Part shown: positions 16,395 through 26,234 of the stretch, piece after piece | How the letters are laid out: each line of letters begins with the position of its first letter | How positions within the stretch are numbered: the stretch's first letter is position 1 | NCBI RefSeq assembly: GCF_900105615.1 | Contig: NZ_LT630003.1 | Location: forward strand, 4,104,501-4,168,500 | Source of the DNA: Lacrimispora sphenoides JCM 1415 | Lineage (GTDB): Bacteria; Bacillota; Clostridia; Lachnospirales; Lachnospiraceae | DNA: 64,000 nt | Direction: 5' to 3' | Notes under the pieces: model-generated | Databases searched by the model: none | Told to the model about the DNA's origin: nothing | Seen by the model: only the letters and a program-made list of their open reading frames with translations | Position numbers and translations under genes: made by a program

Positions 16395-17804
16395 ATGAAG
16401 GATGTTTCAAAAAATTACGACGTCATCATCGTTGGTGCAGGCCCCTCAGGTATTTTCTGTGCCTATGAGCTGATCGAGAAAAAGCCGGACCTTAAGATTC
16501 TTATGATCGAAAAAGGCCGCCGGATCGAAAACCGGACCTGTCCGAAAAGGATAACAAAAACATGCGTAGGCTGCAAGCCATGCTCCATTACCACAGGCTT
16601 TGCAGGAGCCGGAGCATTTTCCGATGGAAAATTATCCTTATCACCTGATGTTGGCGGAAACCTCCCTGAAATACTTGGATATGATAAAACAGTGGAGCTG
16701 CTTAAGGAATCAGACAACATTTACTTAAAATTCGGTGCAGACACCAATGTTTACGGCGTTGACAAACAAAAAGAGATTCAGGAAATCCGCCGTAAAGCCA
16801 TAGGCGCCAATTTAAAGCTGATCGAATGTCCCATCCGCCATTTGGGCACGGAAGAAGGCTATAAGATTTACACCCGCCTCCAGGAGCATTTATTGGAGCA
16901 GGGGGTTGAAATGGCATTTAACACGATGGTAAAGGATATTATCATCGAAAATAATAAAGCAACAGGAGTTATTACCGATAAGGAAGAGATCTGCTATGCA
17001 CCGGAGATCGTGTCCGCCATCGGCCGCGAAGGCTCTGACTGGTTCAGCCATATCTGTGAAAACCATGGAATTGAAACCAAGGTGGGAACTGTAGATATCG
17101 GAGTCCGGGTAGAGGTCCGGGACGAGGTCATGGAATTCTTAAACAAGAATCTATATGAAGCAAAGCTTGTTTACCATACCCCTACCTTTGACGACAAGGT
17201 TCGCACCTTCTGTACCAATCCTTCCGGAGAGGTAGCTACGGAATACTATGAAAACGGGCTGGCGGTTGTCAACGGTCATGCCTACAAATCCCAGGAATAC
17301 AAGACAAACAACACCAACTTTGCAATCCTGGTATCCAAAAACTTTACAAAACCCTTTAAGACCCCTATTGAATACGGCAAGCAGATCGCCCAGCTGAGCA
17401 ACATGCTCTGTGACGGCAAGATCCTGGTGCAGACCTTTGGGGATTTCCAAAGAGGCAGACGTACCACAGAGGAGCGCTTATGCCGCAACAATCTGATCCC
17501 CACCTTAAAGGATGCGGTTCCAGGCGATTTATCCCTGGTATTTCCTCACCGCATTATGGTTGACATAAAAGAAATGCTTCTTGCCCTGGACAAGGTAACT
17601 CCAGGTATTGCCAGCGAAGAAACCCTGTTATACGGTGTAGAAGTAAAATTCTATTCCAATAAGGTTGTGGTCAACACAGACTTTGAAACCAGCGTAGAGG
17701 GACTGCGCGCCATCGGCGACGGTGCTTCTGTAACAAGAGGGCTTCAGCAGGCATCTGCCAACGGCTTAAGCGTAGCCAGAAGCATTCTTGCCGCTATGAA
17801 ATAA
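16395..17804 (+). CDS. FAD-dependent oxidoreductase, COG2509 family
   Basis: The 469 residues begin with a Rossmann dinucleotide fold (YDVIIVGAGPSGIFCAYEL, about 7-25). A Cys-containing stretch follows (CPKRITKTCVGCKPC), then GFAGAGAFSDGKLSLSPDVGG. The C-terminus RAIGDGASVTRGLQQASANG is the FAD-binding end of the family. COG2509 proteins are annotated as uncharacterised FAD dehydrogenases; the substrate is unknown. The ATG at 16395 is nine bases after AAAGGAG; an ATG at 16389 is possible. It is a single-gene unit with a weak promoter-like TTGTGT/TAGAAT pair upstream and a terminator after it. Confidence 0.85.
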   Translation: MKDVSKNYDVIIVGAGPSGIFCAYELIEKKPDLKILMIEKGRRIENRTCPKRITKTCVGCKPCSITTGFAGAGAFSDGKLSLSPDVGGNLPEILGYDKTVELLKESDNIYLKFGADTNVYGVDKQKEIQEIRRKAIGANLKLIECPIRHLGTEEGYKIYTRLQEHLLEQGVEMAFNTMVKDIIIENNKATGVITDKEEICYAPEIVSAIGREGSDWFSHICENHGIETKVGTVDIGVRVEVRDEVMEFLNKNLYEAKLVYHTPTFDDKVRTFCTNPSGEVATEYYENGLAVVNGHAYKSQEYKTNNTNFAILVSKNFTKPFKTPIEYGKQIAQLSNMLCDGKILVQTFGDFQRGRRTTEERLCRNNLIPTLKDAVPGDLSLVFPHRIMVDIKEMLLALDKVTPGIASEETLLYGVEVKFYSNKVVVNTDFETSVEGLRAIGDGASVTRGLQQASANGLSVARSILAAMK

Positions 17805-17835
17805 GAGTAAAAATAAGAGTTCTACCTAAGTGTAT

Positions 17836-17879
17836 AAAAAACAGATGGAAGCATCGGCTGATGCTCCCATCTGTTTTTT
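17836..17879. terminator. Bidirectional terminator between convergent genes
   Basis: AAAAACAGATGG and CCATCTGTTTTTT are the outer arms, and AGCATC and GATGCT the inner ones. It ends both the plus-strand flavoprotein gene and the minus-strand HAD gene run. Confidence 0.9.
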
Positions 17880-17891
17880 CTCTATATTCGA

Positions 17892-18689
17892 TCAAGCCAG
17901 TCCCAGCTTCTTCATCGCATAGGCCACTCCATCGTCTTCCACATTCTTTGTATAAAAGGTTGCATAAGGCTCCAGCTCCACGCTGTGATGCCCCATAAGG
18001 ATGCAGTTCTTTGCATATTCAAACATAGATAAGTCATTGGTACTGTCACCAAACACGTAGGCATCTTCCAGAGCGATCCCATAGTGCTTTAAAACCAGTT
18101 CAATGGCTGTTGCCTTGGAATACTGGGAGGGAACGCATTCATAAAATCCACTGCCCCGGTCAATGATCTCAAAGTCCAGTCCCAGAGCCCGGGAAAAGCA
18201 CTTTAAATCACTTTTTTCGTCTGCAAAAACACAGAACTTATCAAAGTCGTAACAGTCCTCATCCCAGCCGTAAGGCGATAAGTTCCCTTCCTGCTCTACG
18301 ATCTGCTTCATTCTCTCCACCTGCGGAAGGCGGGAGGTTCCTTTTTTAAAGTAACAGCTTTCCGTTCCTTCTAAAACTCCATCCAGGTCATATTCCTGTA
18401 TGATGCGCTTGATCTCAATCCCCCGCTCGTGAGGGATCGCCGCAGAAAAAAGAACCTGGTCTTCTGCTATAATGCGGGTTCCGCAGCCACAGCAGTAGCC
18501 ATCCACCTGGATCAGCTCTTTGATGGAACCGATCAGGCACTCGGTACGCCCGGAATTGATGAATACCAGATGACCATTCTTTCTAGCCTGTGCAATTGCT
18601 GCTTTTGCGCTCTCAGGCACATTCCGGTTTACCTCGGAAAATAGCGTACCGTCAATATCGAAAAACAAGGCCTTTCTTTTCTCGCTCAT
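17892..18689 (-). CDS. HAD-superfamily Cof-type phosphatase
   Basis: The protein has 265 residues with HAD motif I FFDIDGTLF near the start, motif II VFINSGRT and motif IV VFGDSTNDLSMFEYA. This is a Cof/YidA-type sugar- or nucleotide-phosphate phosphatase of the cytoplasm; the substrate cannot be told. Its start overlaps the end of xpt by four bases (ATGA), so it is translated with xpt. The pairing may reflect nucleotide turnover, but this is inference. Confidence 0.9.
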   Translation of the reverse strand: MSEKRKALFFDIDGTLFSEVNRNVPESAKAAIAQARKNGHLVFINSGRTECLIGSIKELIQVDGYCCGCGTRIIAEDQVLFSAAIPHERGIEIKRIIQEYDLDGVLEGTESCYFKKGTSRLPQVERMKQIVEQEGNLSPYGWDEDCYDFDKFCVFADEKSDLKCFSRALGLDFEIIDRGSGFYECVPSQYSKATAIELVLKHYGIALEDAYVFGDSTNDLSMFEYAKNCILMGHHSVELEPYATFYTKNVEDDGVAYAMKKLGLA

Positions 18690-19270
18690 CGGTCACCCCG
18701 AAAGCATATGGTCCCTGTTGTTTCATCCATACTTTCCACAATGGCCAGGGACTCTACCCGGATTCCTTCCGCTCTTAATCGGTCTCCGCCGGGCTGGAAG
18801 CCCTTTTCAATCACGATTCCTGCACCAACCAGCTTTGCACCGGAATCCTTTACGATAGCAGCCAGACCTTCCAGGGCTTTTCCGTTGGCTAAAAAATCAT
18901 CAATCAGCAATACCTTGTCACCGGCTCCCAAAAATTCCTTGGAAACCATGATGTCATAGGTCCTGCCGTGGGTAAAGGATTCCACCTGGGTGGTATATAC
19001 ATCACCTGCGATATTCTTAGTCTTGGATTTCTTTGCAAATACCACCGGTACATCAAAGTACTGGGCCACGATACAGGCTATGCCAATGCCGGAAGCTTCA
19101 ATGGTCAAAATTTTATTGACTTCATAATCGGCAAAGCGTCTCTTAAATTCCTTTCCAATTTCTACGAACAGCTTGATATCCATCTGATGATTTAAAAAAC
19201 TGTCTACTTTCAGCACATCACCAGACTTTATCTTTCCATCTTTCCGTATTCTGTCCTTTAAAAGCTGCAT
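18686..19270 (-). CDS. xpt: Xanthine phosphoribosyltransferase
   Basis: Xpt makes XMP from xanthine and PRPP. The 194 residues start MQLLKDRIRKDGKIKSGDVL. The PRPP motif VLLIDDFLANGKAL is at about 120-133, and ASGIGIACI near 59-67 is typical of Xpt. It lies 28 bases after the lipoprotein gene. The guanine riboswitch that precedes xpt in Bacillus is absent; there is no room for it. Confidence 0.96.
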   Translation of the reverse strand: MQLLKDRIRKDGKIKSGDVLKVDSFLNHQMDIKLFVEIGKEFKRRFADYEVNKILTIEASGIGIACIVAQYFDVPVVFAKKSKTKNIAGDVYTTQVESFTHGRTYDIMVSKEFLGAGDKVLLIDDFLANGKALEGLAAIVKDSGAKLVGAGIVIEKGFQPGGDRLRAEGIRVESLAIVESMDETTGTICFRGDR

Positions 19271-19298
19271 AAAGGTTCCCCCAATCGTAAATTATTCA

Positions 19299-20393
19299 TT
19301 ATTTAATAACTGCGTTCTCTGTAAGGAAATCCATTACTTTATTGTTAATAATATAATCATCTACATCAAACTGGCCTGCGGTCTCGATCATCTTTTCAGC
19401 GCTTTCATAACCCATCTGCTCTGCAACTTCCTTACGATCTTCATCTGTAATTGTGATTCCCTCTTTTTCCGCTATGGCGTTTACGATCAGTCTCTGTTCT
19501 ACAGTCGCCTCTGCCTGAGTCTTTATGATGTTCTTAAAGTCCTCTTCTCCCATTCCTGTAAATGCGCCTACAAAGGTCTTAAAGTCCATACCGTATGCTG
19601 CAGCCTGGTTTGAATATCTGGCAATCATGTTATTGAAATTGGCATCAACTGCTTCCTGCTTTGGTTCCACTTTAGAACCATTTAAGATGGCAGTGTAAAT
19701 ATCGCTTTTCATCTTCTGTTCTGCTTCATCATTCTTATTCTGTAAAAGAGTCTGTTTCTTATCTTCCTTGTATTCATCTACTGTCTTAAAGGATGTAGTT
19801 TCCTGAACAAAAGCATCGTTTAATTCCGGAACCTGCTTTTCTTTAACGGTATTGACTGTTACATCAAATACCACAGCCTTTCCTGCCAGATCTGCATTCT
19901 GATAACCTTCCGGAAATGTAAGGTTTAAGGACACCTTGTCCCCCTTTTTCGCACCTACAAGACCGTCTTCAAAGCCTTCGATAAACTGTCCGGAGCCAAT
20001 TGTTAAGTCATAGCCCTGAGCTGTACCGCCGTCAAAAGCAACGCCATCCTTGGTTCCTACATAGTCAATATTAACCACATCGTCCTTCTGAATAGCCCGG
20101 TCAACCTCAACATCCTTTGCACTAACGGATAAATCGTTCTGAACCGCCTGGTTCACTTCGTCATCAGTCACTTCTACCGGATCCTTGGTCACTTCAATTC
20201 CCTTGTAATCTCCCAGAGTAACGGTACCATTATCCACACCGGTTAAATCCTCAACAGCCAAAGTTTCCTGTGCTGAGCTTTCCGTTGCTTCCGTTTCAGT
20301 TTCTGCAGGCTTTTCTGCCGGCTTTTTAGAACAGCCGGTAATAAGAGCGGCGGCAACCAAACCGCACATACAAACTTTAAAAATTTTCTTCAT
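19299..20393 (-). CDS. Trigger-factor-like FKBP peptidyl-prolyl isomerase lipoprotein
   Basis: The 364 residues begin with a lipoprotein signal peptide (LITGC, Cys 21) and a Glu/Thr-rich linker. An FKBP-type isomerase core follows (about 100-185: DDVVNIDYVGTKDGVAFDGG, GSGQFIEGFEDGL, KKGDKVSLNLTFPEGY). A helical trigger-factor C-terminal domain completes it. So it is a surface chaperone built like trigger factor but anchored outside the membrane, probably helping exported proteins fold. The ribosome-binding N-terminal domain of true Tig is missing. It is the first gene of a run with xpt and the HAD gene. Confidence 0.88.
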   Translation of the reverse strand: MKKIFKVCMCGLVAAALITGCSKKPAEKPAETETEATESSAQETLAVEDLTGVDNGTVTLGDYKGIEVTKDPVEVTDDEVNQAVQNDLSVSAKDVEVDRAIQKDDVVNIDYVGTKDGVAFDGGTAQGYDLTIGSGQFIEGFEDGLVGAKKGDKVSLNLTFPEGYQNADLAGKAVVFDVTVNTVKEKQVPELNDAFVQETTSFKTVDEYKEDKKQTLLQNKNDEAEQKMKSDIYTAILNGSKVEPKQEAVDANFNNMIARYSNQAAAYGMDFKTFVGAFTGMGEEDFKNIIKTQAEATVEQRLIVNAIAEKEGITITDEDRKEVAEQMGYESAEKMIETAGQFDVDDYIINNKVMDFLTENAVIK

Positions 20394-20450
20394 AATATGA
20401 TCCTTTTTCTTTCTATTTTTAATAATTGATTAAAAAAGTGCTTCCAGTCA

Positions 20451-20475
20451 GTTATACCATATCGGGCAAGGTAAA
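20451..20475 (-). promoter_or_regulatory. Extended -10 promoter of the lipoprotein gene
   Basis: On the minus strand TGGTATAAC forms an extended -10, with only a poor -35 upstream. No terminator is obvious in the rest of the 20394-20565 gap, which is A/T-rich. Confidence 0.4.
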
Positions 20476-20565
20476 AAAAGCTTTTTCCCGAAATTAACAA
20501 AAATTTCAAAATTCCGTTATATTTAACCGGATCAGGTAAGTCCCCTATTTCAAATGTGAAAAGCA

Positions 20566-21960
20566 TTATTTGTAAAACGCCCGGAAAGCCTTGTATGTAT
20601 TGTACACATCAAGCTTGGAAGAAAGCTCAAAGGGAGAATGCATGGAAAGAATAGGAACTCCTAAATCCACCACATCCACATTCATATGAGCCACATATTT
20701 GGCAATGGTGCCGCCGCCGCCCTGATCCACTGCGCCAAGCTCTCCGATCTGCCAGTAAATACCTTCCTGCTCCATCATGGCGATGATCTTTGCCATAAGC
20801 TCCGCACTTGCATCGTTGGAACCTGATTTGCCCCGGACACCGGTGTACTTGGTCAGGACACAGCCTTTGTTTAAAAAGCAGGAATTGCGGTCTTCATATA
20901 CCTGGCCAAAGGTGGGATCATAGGCTGCATTGACATCGGAGGATAAGCAAATGGAGTTTCTAAGCACCTTTCTTACATCCATCTGAGCCATGGCAGCCAG
21001 ATCCTGAATGTAGTGAAGAACAAAATCGGAATCTAAGCCGGTATTTCCCTCGGAACCGACTTCCTCTTTATCTGCCAGAACGGTGACCGTCGTATATTCA
21101 GGCATGTTGGCATCGATTTCAGCCATCAGAGCCGTATAGGCACATACCCTGTCATCCTGCCCGTAAGCACCGATAAGGCTATGATCAAGTCCTACGTCAC
21201 AGGCCTTCTGGGCCGGTACCAGCTCAATCTCAGCGCGGAAGAAGTCCGCTTCTGTAATTCCATAGCGGTCGTTAAGCAGCTTTAAGGCCAGAAGCTTCAC
21301 AGGCTCCTTAAGCTCCGCCTCGTCAATAAAGGGAATGGAACTAATGAGTACATTCAGTTCCTCGCCCTTTAAACCATCTCTTAATTTTCTGTCATTTTGT
21401 TCACTTGCCAGATGGGGAAGCAGATCTGTCACGCAGAATACGGGATCGCCTTCCTTTTCACCGATGTTTAGTTCCACAATCTCACCGTTTTTCTTAATGA
21501 TCACCCCGTGGATGGCTAAGGGAACTGTTCCCCACTGGTATTTCTTGATTCCGCCGTAATAATGGGTCTTAAAATAAGCCAGGTCATTCTTTTCAAAAAC
21601 AGGATTGGGCTTTAAATCAAGCCTTGGGGAATCGATATGAGCTCCGTTGATGCGAAGCCCCTGTTCCATTCCCGCTTTGCCGAAGGTGGTTGCAATGATG
21701 GCCTTGCCGCGGTTCACATAGTACACTTTATCGCCAGTCTTATAGTTTTTTCCGGCGTCAAAGGGACGGTATCCCTGCATCTCAAGCATTGCCACGGCCT
21801 CTCTGACGCATTCCCGTTCAGTTTTTCCGTTATCCAGAAATCTCTTATAGCCCTCGCAGAACATTTCCGCCTCTTCACGCTGATATGGCGCTTCCTTTGC
21901 GATATGCGGAAATTTAAATGTCAGTTCTTCCTGCAATTGTTGTCCTTTTGTTTTCTCCAT
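20566..21960 (-). CDS. apeB: M18-family aminopeptidase
   Basis: This zinc aminopeptidase has 464 residues. Signature segments are RINGAHIDSPRLDLKPNP (first metal His/Asp), DRVCAYTALMAEID, VLADKEEVGSEGNTG (metal and catalytic Glu pair) and LSMHSPFELSSKLDVY at the C-terminus (last metal His). Members trim N-terminal residues, often acidic or neutral, from peptides in the cytoplasm. It is preceded by a weak GGAGGAAT site and stands 32 bases after dtd, so the two are probably cotranscribed. Confidence 0.94.
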   Translation of the reverse strand: MEKTKGQQLQEELTFKFPHIAKEAPYQREEAEMFCEGYKRFLDNGKTERECVREAVAMLEMQGYRPFDAGKNYKTGDKVYYVNRGKAIIATTFGKAGMEQGLRINGAHIDSPRLDLKPNPVFEKNDLAYFKTHYYGGIKKYQWGTVPLAIHGVIIKKNGEIVELNIGEKEGDPVFCVTDLLPHLASEQNDRKLRDGLKGEELNVLISSIPFIDEAELKEPVKLLALKLLNDRYGITEADFFRAEIELVPAQKACDVGLDHSLIGAYGQDDRVCAYTALMAEIDANMPEYTTVTVLADKEEVGSEGNTGLDSDFVLHYIQDLAAMAQMDVRKVLRNSICLSSDVNAAYDPTFGQVYEDRNSCFLNKGCVLTKYTGVRGKSGSNDASAELMAKIIAMMEQEGIYWQIGELGAVDQGGGGTIAKYVAHMNVDVVDLGVPILSMHSPFELSSKLDVYNTYKAFRAFYK

Positions 21961-21992
21961 TTTGTGATTCCTCCATATTCTTATGATATTAA

Positions 21993-22442
21993 TTAACAGA
22001 TTTCATCGCTGTCAAGGACCAGAGTAAACGGTCCGTCGTTTAAAAGCTCTACCTTCATGTCGGCTCCAAAGCTTCCATGCTCTACCTGGTTTCCATAGGT
22101 CTTTAACCGCTCCACCACGTATTCATAGAGACTGTTTGCAAGCTGCGGTCCTCCTGCCTTTGTAAAGCTTGGGCGGTTGCCTTTCCTGCAGTCTGCATAA
22201 AGGGTAAACTGGCTGACCACCAGGATTTCCCCTCCCACATCTGTAAGGGAAAGGTTGGTTTTCCCATTTTCATCGGGAAAAATCCTTAACTTGCATATTT
22301 TATCTGCCATTTTATCGGCAATGGCTTCCGTATCCGTATCAGACACTCCCAAAAGAAGCAGAAAGCCTTTCCCAATGGCGCCGATCTGCTGCCCATCCAC
22401 AGTAACCTTTGCATGGGCAACCCGCTGTAAAACAATCTTCAT
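21993..22442 (-). CDS. dtd: D-aminoacyl-tRNA deacylase
   Basis: Dtd removes D-amino acids (and glycine from tRNA(Ala)) that were wrongly attached to tRNA. From the ATG at 22442, seven bases after AGGAG, it has 149 residues. It starts [17 protein letters not shown]. The catalytic motif SQFTLYAD is near residues 76-83, and the C-terminal [11 protein letters not shown] contains the conserved Gly-cisPro-type site. The start is 15 bases after the preceding GDPD gene. Confidence 0.96.
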   Translation of the reverse strand: MKIVLQRVAHAKVTVDGQQIGAIGKGFLLLLGVSDTDTEAIADKMADKICKLRIFPDENGKTNLSLTDVGGEILVVSQFTLYADCRKGNRPSFTKAGGPQLANSLYEYVVERLKTYGNQVEHGSFGADMKVELLNDGPFTLVLDSDEIC

Positions 22443-22456
22443 ATCCATTCTCCTGT

Positions 22457-24256
22457 CTATTTTAATACCAGTCTTAAGTATTCCAAAAGGGTTTCCGTAG
22501 CCGCTTCCCGGTATAGAATCTCTCTGGCAAGCACCGGGTAATCCGTGATAATATTATCCACTCCCAGCATCTTCATCCGCTCCATTTCGCTTTTGTTGTT
22601 CACCGTCCAGGCATGAACCGCTTTTCCCTTTTTATGAGCGGCTTCCACAAGCCTTTCGCTTACAAAGCTGGAACGGAGGCTGATAAAGTCGATAGAATCG
22701 CTGGAATAATAATCTCCATAGGCCGCTGATATAATATAACCGGTGCGGATATCAGGATCCATTTCCTTCATTCTGCTTAAATAGGACAGACGGACAGAGG
22801 TCACAACGCACTGTTCCTTCATCTGGTATTTCTCAATCAGTTCCCTGACCTTATCCGGCAGCTCACTGCCGCTTCCTAAATCCTTGATCTCAATATTTAT
22901 ATTGATCCGGCCTTTGCAGAATTCCATGACCTCCTCTAACGATGGGATCCGTTCGCCCTCGTAATCAGCAGAAAACCACTTTCCCACATCCAGCTGCTGC
23001 AAATCCTCAAAGGTGTAGGAGCTTATGGCACGGTTTATTCCTGATACTCTTTTTAAGCTGATATCATGCCCCAGCACCACCACGCCATCCTTTGTTTCCT
23101 GGACATCGATCTCCACAAAGTCCGCCAGGTCATCAACGGCTCTTGCCATGGCGGCCATGGTATTTTCAGGGGCTGCCCTGGAGCTGCCCCGGTGGGCGGT
23201 AATCTGAATCACGCTGAGCAAGTCGGTGGTAATTGCAGAACCATTCCGCACCACTCCAAAAAGGGAAAACAGGCTGAATGCCGCAGCTAAAGCCATGAAT
23301 AAGGCCGCAAGCCTCCTCTCCCCATACTTGCTGCCGGAATAATCGCTGCTTTTGCTCCTTTTTGCAAAGTTACTGGTAAAACCGAAATACTGGACGCTTA
23401 ATGCTCCCCAGTTTCCCACAGCCAGAAACATACTTGTTAAAAAGATCAGCACCAGCTCGATCCGGCTGCATGCTGCCGGCAGGATGGCCAAGGCAAGACT
23501 GTTGTCCGTAAACAAGGTCACTCCCACAGCCGCAATCAGCACACAAAATGCATAAACAAGCCAAAGTCCCACTATAGCCGCTGCGTAATAAATGGTTAAA
23601 AGAATCACAACCTTTAATATCCGGTGTCTTAAAAGCCACAGGCTTCTAAAATACCCATCCCGGAAATTCTTCTGCTCCACCATGCAGGCGTGAAAGGTAT
23701 AGATTCCAGGAATGACAACTGCCAGGAGCAAAACCACAAAAAGGGCCAAAGAGATCTTTCCTACAGGCTTATTCAAAATCTCGGATATAACAAAATTAAG
23801 AGGTTTTACATGGGTCAGCATCTGGTAGATAAGATACAGGTTTACAAGCCCGTAATCCGCCAGAATGAGAAGACCCAGCCGCCAGTTTTTTCTGCGGATC
23901 TCATGGGCCAGCTTAAAAAATCCGCCGGTTAATATCTCCCCCATTTTAAGCTTCCGGGAGTAGAAGGCCCCCTCATACAGCGTAATAAGGCAGCCGGTCT
24001 CCAGCATAAGAATCAGGATTCCGATAACCACCATCACCGCAATCATAAGGACCGTCCAGGGCTTTGCCAGGAAATAGCCGATGTTTCCGACGGTCAGATA
24101 GCTGTACCCCGCCATGCGCAGCGCAAATAAAAGGCCTTTGTTTAAGAGAAGCAGGTACAGGGTCGTGGTAACCAACCGAAACAGCAATTCAAAAACAAAA
24201 GCATTCTTTTGATTGAACTTTATGATCTTCCAGGTGTCTTTTGTTAATATACTCAT
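22457..24256 (-). CDS. Membrane-anchored glycerophosphodiester phosphodiesterase
   Basis: The protein has 599 residues. The first 330 or so form a multi-helix membrane domain (GPDPase_memb type, about 6-8 segments). The C-terminal domain is a GDPD barrel: [44 protein letters not shown] and HAWTVNN. GDPD enzymes cleave glycerophosphodiesters to glycerol-3-phosphate plus an alcohol. With the membrane domain it likely acts at the membrane on lipid or teichoic-acid headgroups. A separate soluble GDPD is at 45959-46690. Confidence 0.92.
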   Translation of the reverse strand: MSILTKDTWKIIKFNQKNAFVFELLFRLVTTTLYLLLLNKGLLFALRMAGYSYLTVGNIGYFLAKPWTVLMIAVMVVIGILILMLETGCLITLYEGAFYSRKLKMGEILTGGFFKLAHEIRRKNWRLGLLILADYGLVNLYLIYQMLTHVKPLNFVISEILNKPVGKISLALFVVLLLAVVIPGIYTFHACMVEQKNFRDGYFRSLWLLRHRILKVVILLTIYYAAAIVGLWLVYAFCVLIAAVGVTLFTDNSLALAILPAACSRIELVLIFLTSMFLAVGNWGALSVQYFGFTSNFAKRSKSSDYSGSKYGERRLAALFMALAAAFSLFSLFGVVRNGSAITTDLLSVIQITAHRGSSRAAPENTMAAMARAVDDLADFVEIDVQETKDGVVVLGHDISLKRVSGINRAISSYTFEDLQQLDVGKWFSADYEGERIPSLEEVMEFCKGRININIEIKDLGSGSELPDKVRELIEKYQMKEQCVVTSVRLSYLSRMKEMDPDIRTGYIISAAYGDYYSSDSIDFISLRSSFVSERLVEAAHKKGKAVHAWTVNNKSEMERMKMLGVDNIITDYPVLAREILYREAATETLLEYLRLVLK

Positions 24257-24281
24257 GCCATAACCTTCTTTTTGCGGAAAG

Positions 24282-24344
24282 AATTAAGAAATACGTTTTG
24301 GGAATTTTTCTAAGCTGCTACGGTATTCGCCGAATGAGTATGCG
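24282..24344. repeat. Intergenic repeat, copy A
   Basis: This stretch resembles 25108-25173. Both hold AA(T/C)TAA, a run ending in TTTTTCT(A/T)AGC, and then CGG(T/C)ATTCGCC followed by ATGA(G/A)TATGC. The two copies flank the small ppGpp synthetase gene in the same orientation. Confidence 0.6.
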
Positions 24345-24350
24345 TAAAAA

Positions 24351-24382
24351 GCAGCCTCAGCGAGCGGAATCGTCAAGGCTGC
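24351..24382 (-). terminator. Terminator of the ppGpp synthetase gene
   Basis: GCAGCCTT and AGGCTGC pair; on the minus strand the stem is followed by TTTTTACG. It lies just after the stop codon at 24388. Confidence 0.75.
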
Positions 24383-24387
24383 ATCTT

Positions 24388-25071
24388 TTAAGTCAAATCG
24401 TCCTCATCCATCATGTCCTCTCCTGCTGTCTCCCGCTGCTGAGCCTCACTCAGTTCCAGAATCGCCTGGTTTAAGGAAAACATCTTCCCATCCAGCATAT
24501 TCACCACATCCGCGCAGGCCTTCAGCTCCTGCTGCAAGTACGCAGGTGCATTGCCTTCAAACTTATAATATATCTTATGTTCCAGGCTTGCCCAGAAATC
24601 CATGGCAATCGTCCTGATTTGAATTTCCACCTTGGTGTCCACCGGACCATCCGTCAGATAGATGGGAATGGTTATCACCATATGATAGCTTTTATAACCG
24701 TTAGGCTTAGGATACTTGATATAGTCTTTCACATAAAGAACCGTGACATCGCTTTGCTTTGTTATCATCTCCGCAATCTGGTAAATATCCGATGTAAAAG
24801 AACAGATAATCCGAATCCCTGCAATATCATTTAATTTCTCCACCATGTTGTCGATCGTCACGTCATAGCCATACCGCTTCAGCTTTTTCACAATGCTGTC
24901 CGGGGTCTTAAGCCTTGACTTAATGTGTTCAATGGGATTGTAATTATAGATATGCACAAACTCATTATTAAGTATTTCGATTTTTGTACTGATTTCCTTT
25001 AATGCCGAGTCATACAAAAACATTACAGATTTCCACTGATCGACCTGATTAAATGATTTGGGAATATTCAT
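24388..25071 (-). CDS. Small alarmone synthetase (RelA/SpoT synthetase domain)
   Basis: The 227 residues are one ppGpp synthetase domain without hydrolase or regulatory domains, as in RelQ/YjbM. Conserved parts are SRLKTPDSIVKKL (nucleotide site), LNDIAGIRIIC, YPKPNGYKSYHMV and KVEIQIRTIAMDFWASLEHK. It transfers pyrophosphate from ATP to GDP or GTP to make (p)ppGpp. The C-terminal tail is very acidic (GEDMMDEDDLT). It stands alone between two similar intergenic repeats. Confidence 0.93.
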   Translation of the reverse strand: MNIPKSFNQVDQWKSVMFLYDSALKEISTKIEILNNEFVHIYNYNPIEHIKSRLKTPDSIVKKLKRYGYDVTIDNMVEKLNDIAGIRIICSFTSDIYQIAEMITKQSDVTVLYVKDYIKYPKPNGYKSYHMVITIPIYLTDGPVDTKVEIQIRTIAMDFWASLEHKIYYKFEGNAPAYLQQELKACADVVNMLDGKMFSLNQAILELSEAQQRETAGEDMMDEDDLT

Positions 25072-25107
25072 TCCAATTCCCCCCTCTCTCTCGCACCCGC
25101 ATTTCCA

Positions 25108-25173
25108 ACTAAAAAAAACACGCTTTGCGGGTTTTTCTTAGCCTCAGCGGCATTCGCCATATGAATATGCAGG
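25108..25173. repeat. Intergenic repeat, copy B
   Basis: This is the second copy of the element at 24282-24344. Its minus-strand reading contains CCGC/GCGT stem halves followed by TTTTTTTT. A further GC-rich stem (CAGGGGC with GCCCCTG, 25213-25243) lies to its right without a T-run. Confidence 0.55.
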
Positions 25174-25301
25174 CATATTTCTTCGGCTCATGATTCGCAC
25201 AAGTCAGCGAGACAGGGGCAGCCCCATCGCCCGGCAGCCCCTGCTCCTCAAGAATAGTATACCATAGAAACCTGATATTTTATATTCTTTTTCCTGATTT
25301 T

Positions 25302-26234
25302 CTAAAATTTCAGTCCCTTTAAGAGCGCCGAAAGCCCTGTAAATGCAGAACCTTCTTCCTTGTAATCAAAGACCTCTTCATTCGATTCCTCTTCCTCCTG
25401 GAGGGCCTTCATGCTTAAGCTTATCTTATTATCTGCTATGGATATGATCTTCACCTTTACCGTCTGTCCCTCCTTTAACACGACCCCTGGATGCTTGATC
25501 CTCTGAGTGCTGATCTGTGAGATATGAAGAAGGCCGGAAAGCCCGTTTTCCAGGTTAATAAACGCACCGTAATCTTTTATGTTGTCCACCGTTCCCTCCA
25601 TGATGGACCCTACCTCGCACTTTGCGATCTTTTTGTTGGTTTCTTCCTTCTGTTTCATAAGAGCCGGCTCTTTGCCTGAAAGCACCAGCTTATTATTTTC
25701 CTCGTCTGCGGTGATGACTGTGACTTCAATGGTCTTTCCATTATATTCCTCTAAGTCCTCCACATATTCCCCCGCCAGCTTGGAAGCCGGTATAAATCCC
25801 CGGATCCCCTCCAGGTAAGCAACAGCTCCGCCTTTTACGATCTCGGTGATTTTTACATTGACAATGGTTCGGTCCTTTAACAAATCACCCAGGGTTTCCC
25901 AGGCCATCTGGTCATTAGCCAGTTTTTTGGAAAGGACCACGTTTCCTTCCCTGTCATTGGCATTAATAACCGTTGCCGTAATTTCGTCCCCAGGCTGGAT
26001 TTCCTTAAGCAGGTTAAATTCCGGATCATTGCTTAGATTCTCCTTATCAATGATCCCCTCCGCAAAATACTTCAGATCCAATGTAACCTTGTCCTCATCT
26101 ACACTGATAACGGTTCCTGTGAGAACATCTCCTTCTTTTACCCTTTTAAAGGATGCTTCCAGTTCTGCGGCATAATCAGCCATGGTCTCTACTGCTTCTT
26201 CCCTAACGTCTGTCTGCTTCATCTCTTCGCTCAT
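25302..26234 (-). CDS. S1-domain RNA-binding protein (RpsA/YpfD-like)
   Basis: The 310 residues hold three S1 OB-folds (about 35-105, 120-190 and 205-275): VLTGTVISVDEDKVTLDLKY, IVNVKITEIVKGGAVAYLEG and IMEGTVDNIKDYGAFINL. The third, with GLSGLLHISQIS, is the best conserved. Firmicute proteins of this type are called ribosomal protein S1 homologues, but they are shorter than E. coli S1 and their exact role is unclear. A GGAGGAG site precedes the start. The acidic tail is QEEEESNEEVFDYKEEG. Confidence 0.9.
   Translation of the reverse strand: MSEEMKQTDVREEAVETMADYAAELEASFKRVKEGDVLTGTVISVDEDKVTLDLKYFAEGIIDKENLSNDPEFNLLKEIQPGDEITATVINANDREGNVVLSKKLANDQMAWETLGDLLKDRTIVNVKITEIVKGGAVAYLEGIRGFIPASKLAGEYVEDLEEYNGKTIEVTVITADEENNKLVLSGKEPALMKQKEETNKKIAKCEVGSIMEGTVDNIKDYGAFINLENGLSGLLHISQISTQRIKHPGVVLKEGQTVKVKIISIADNKISLSMKALQEEEESNEEVFDYKEEGSAFTGLSALLKGLKF

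Noticed and set aside
19271..19298. Expected guanine riboswitch before xpt
   Set aside because: Only 28 bases separate xpt from the upstream lipoprotein gene, and no conserved core is present.
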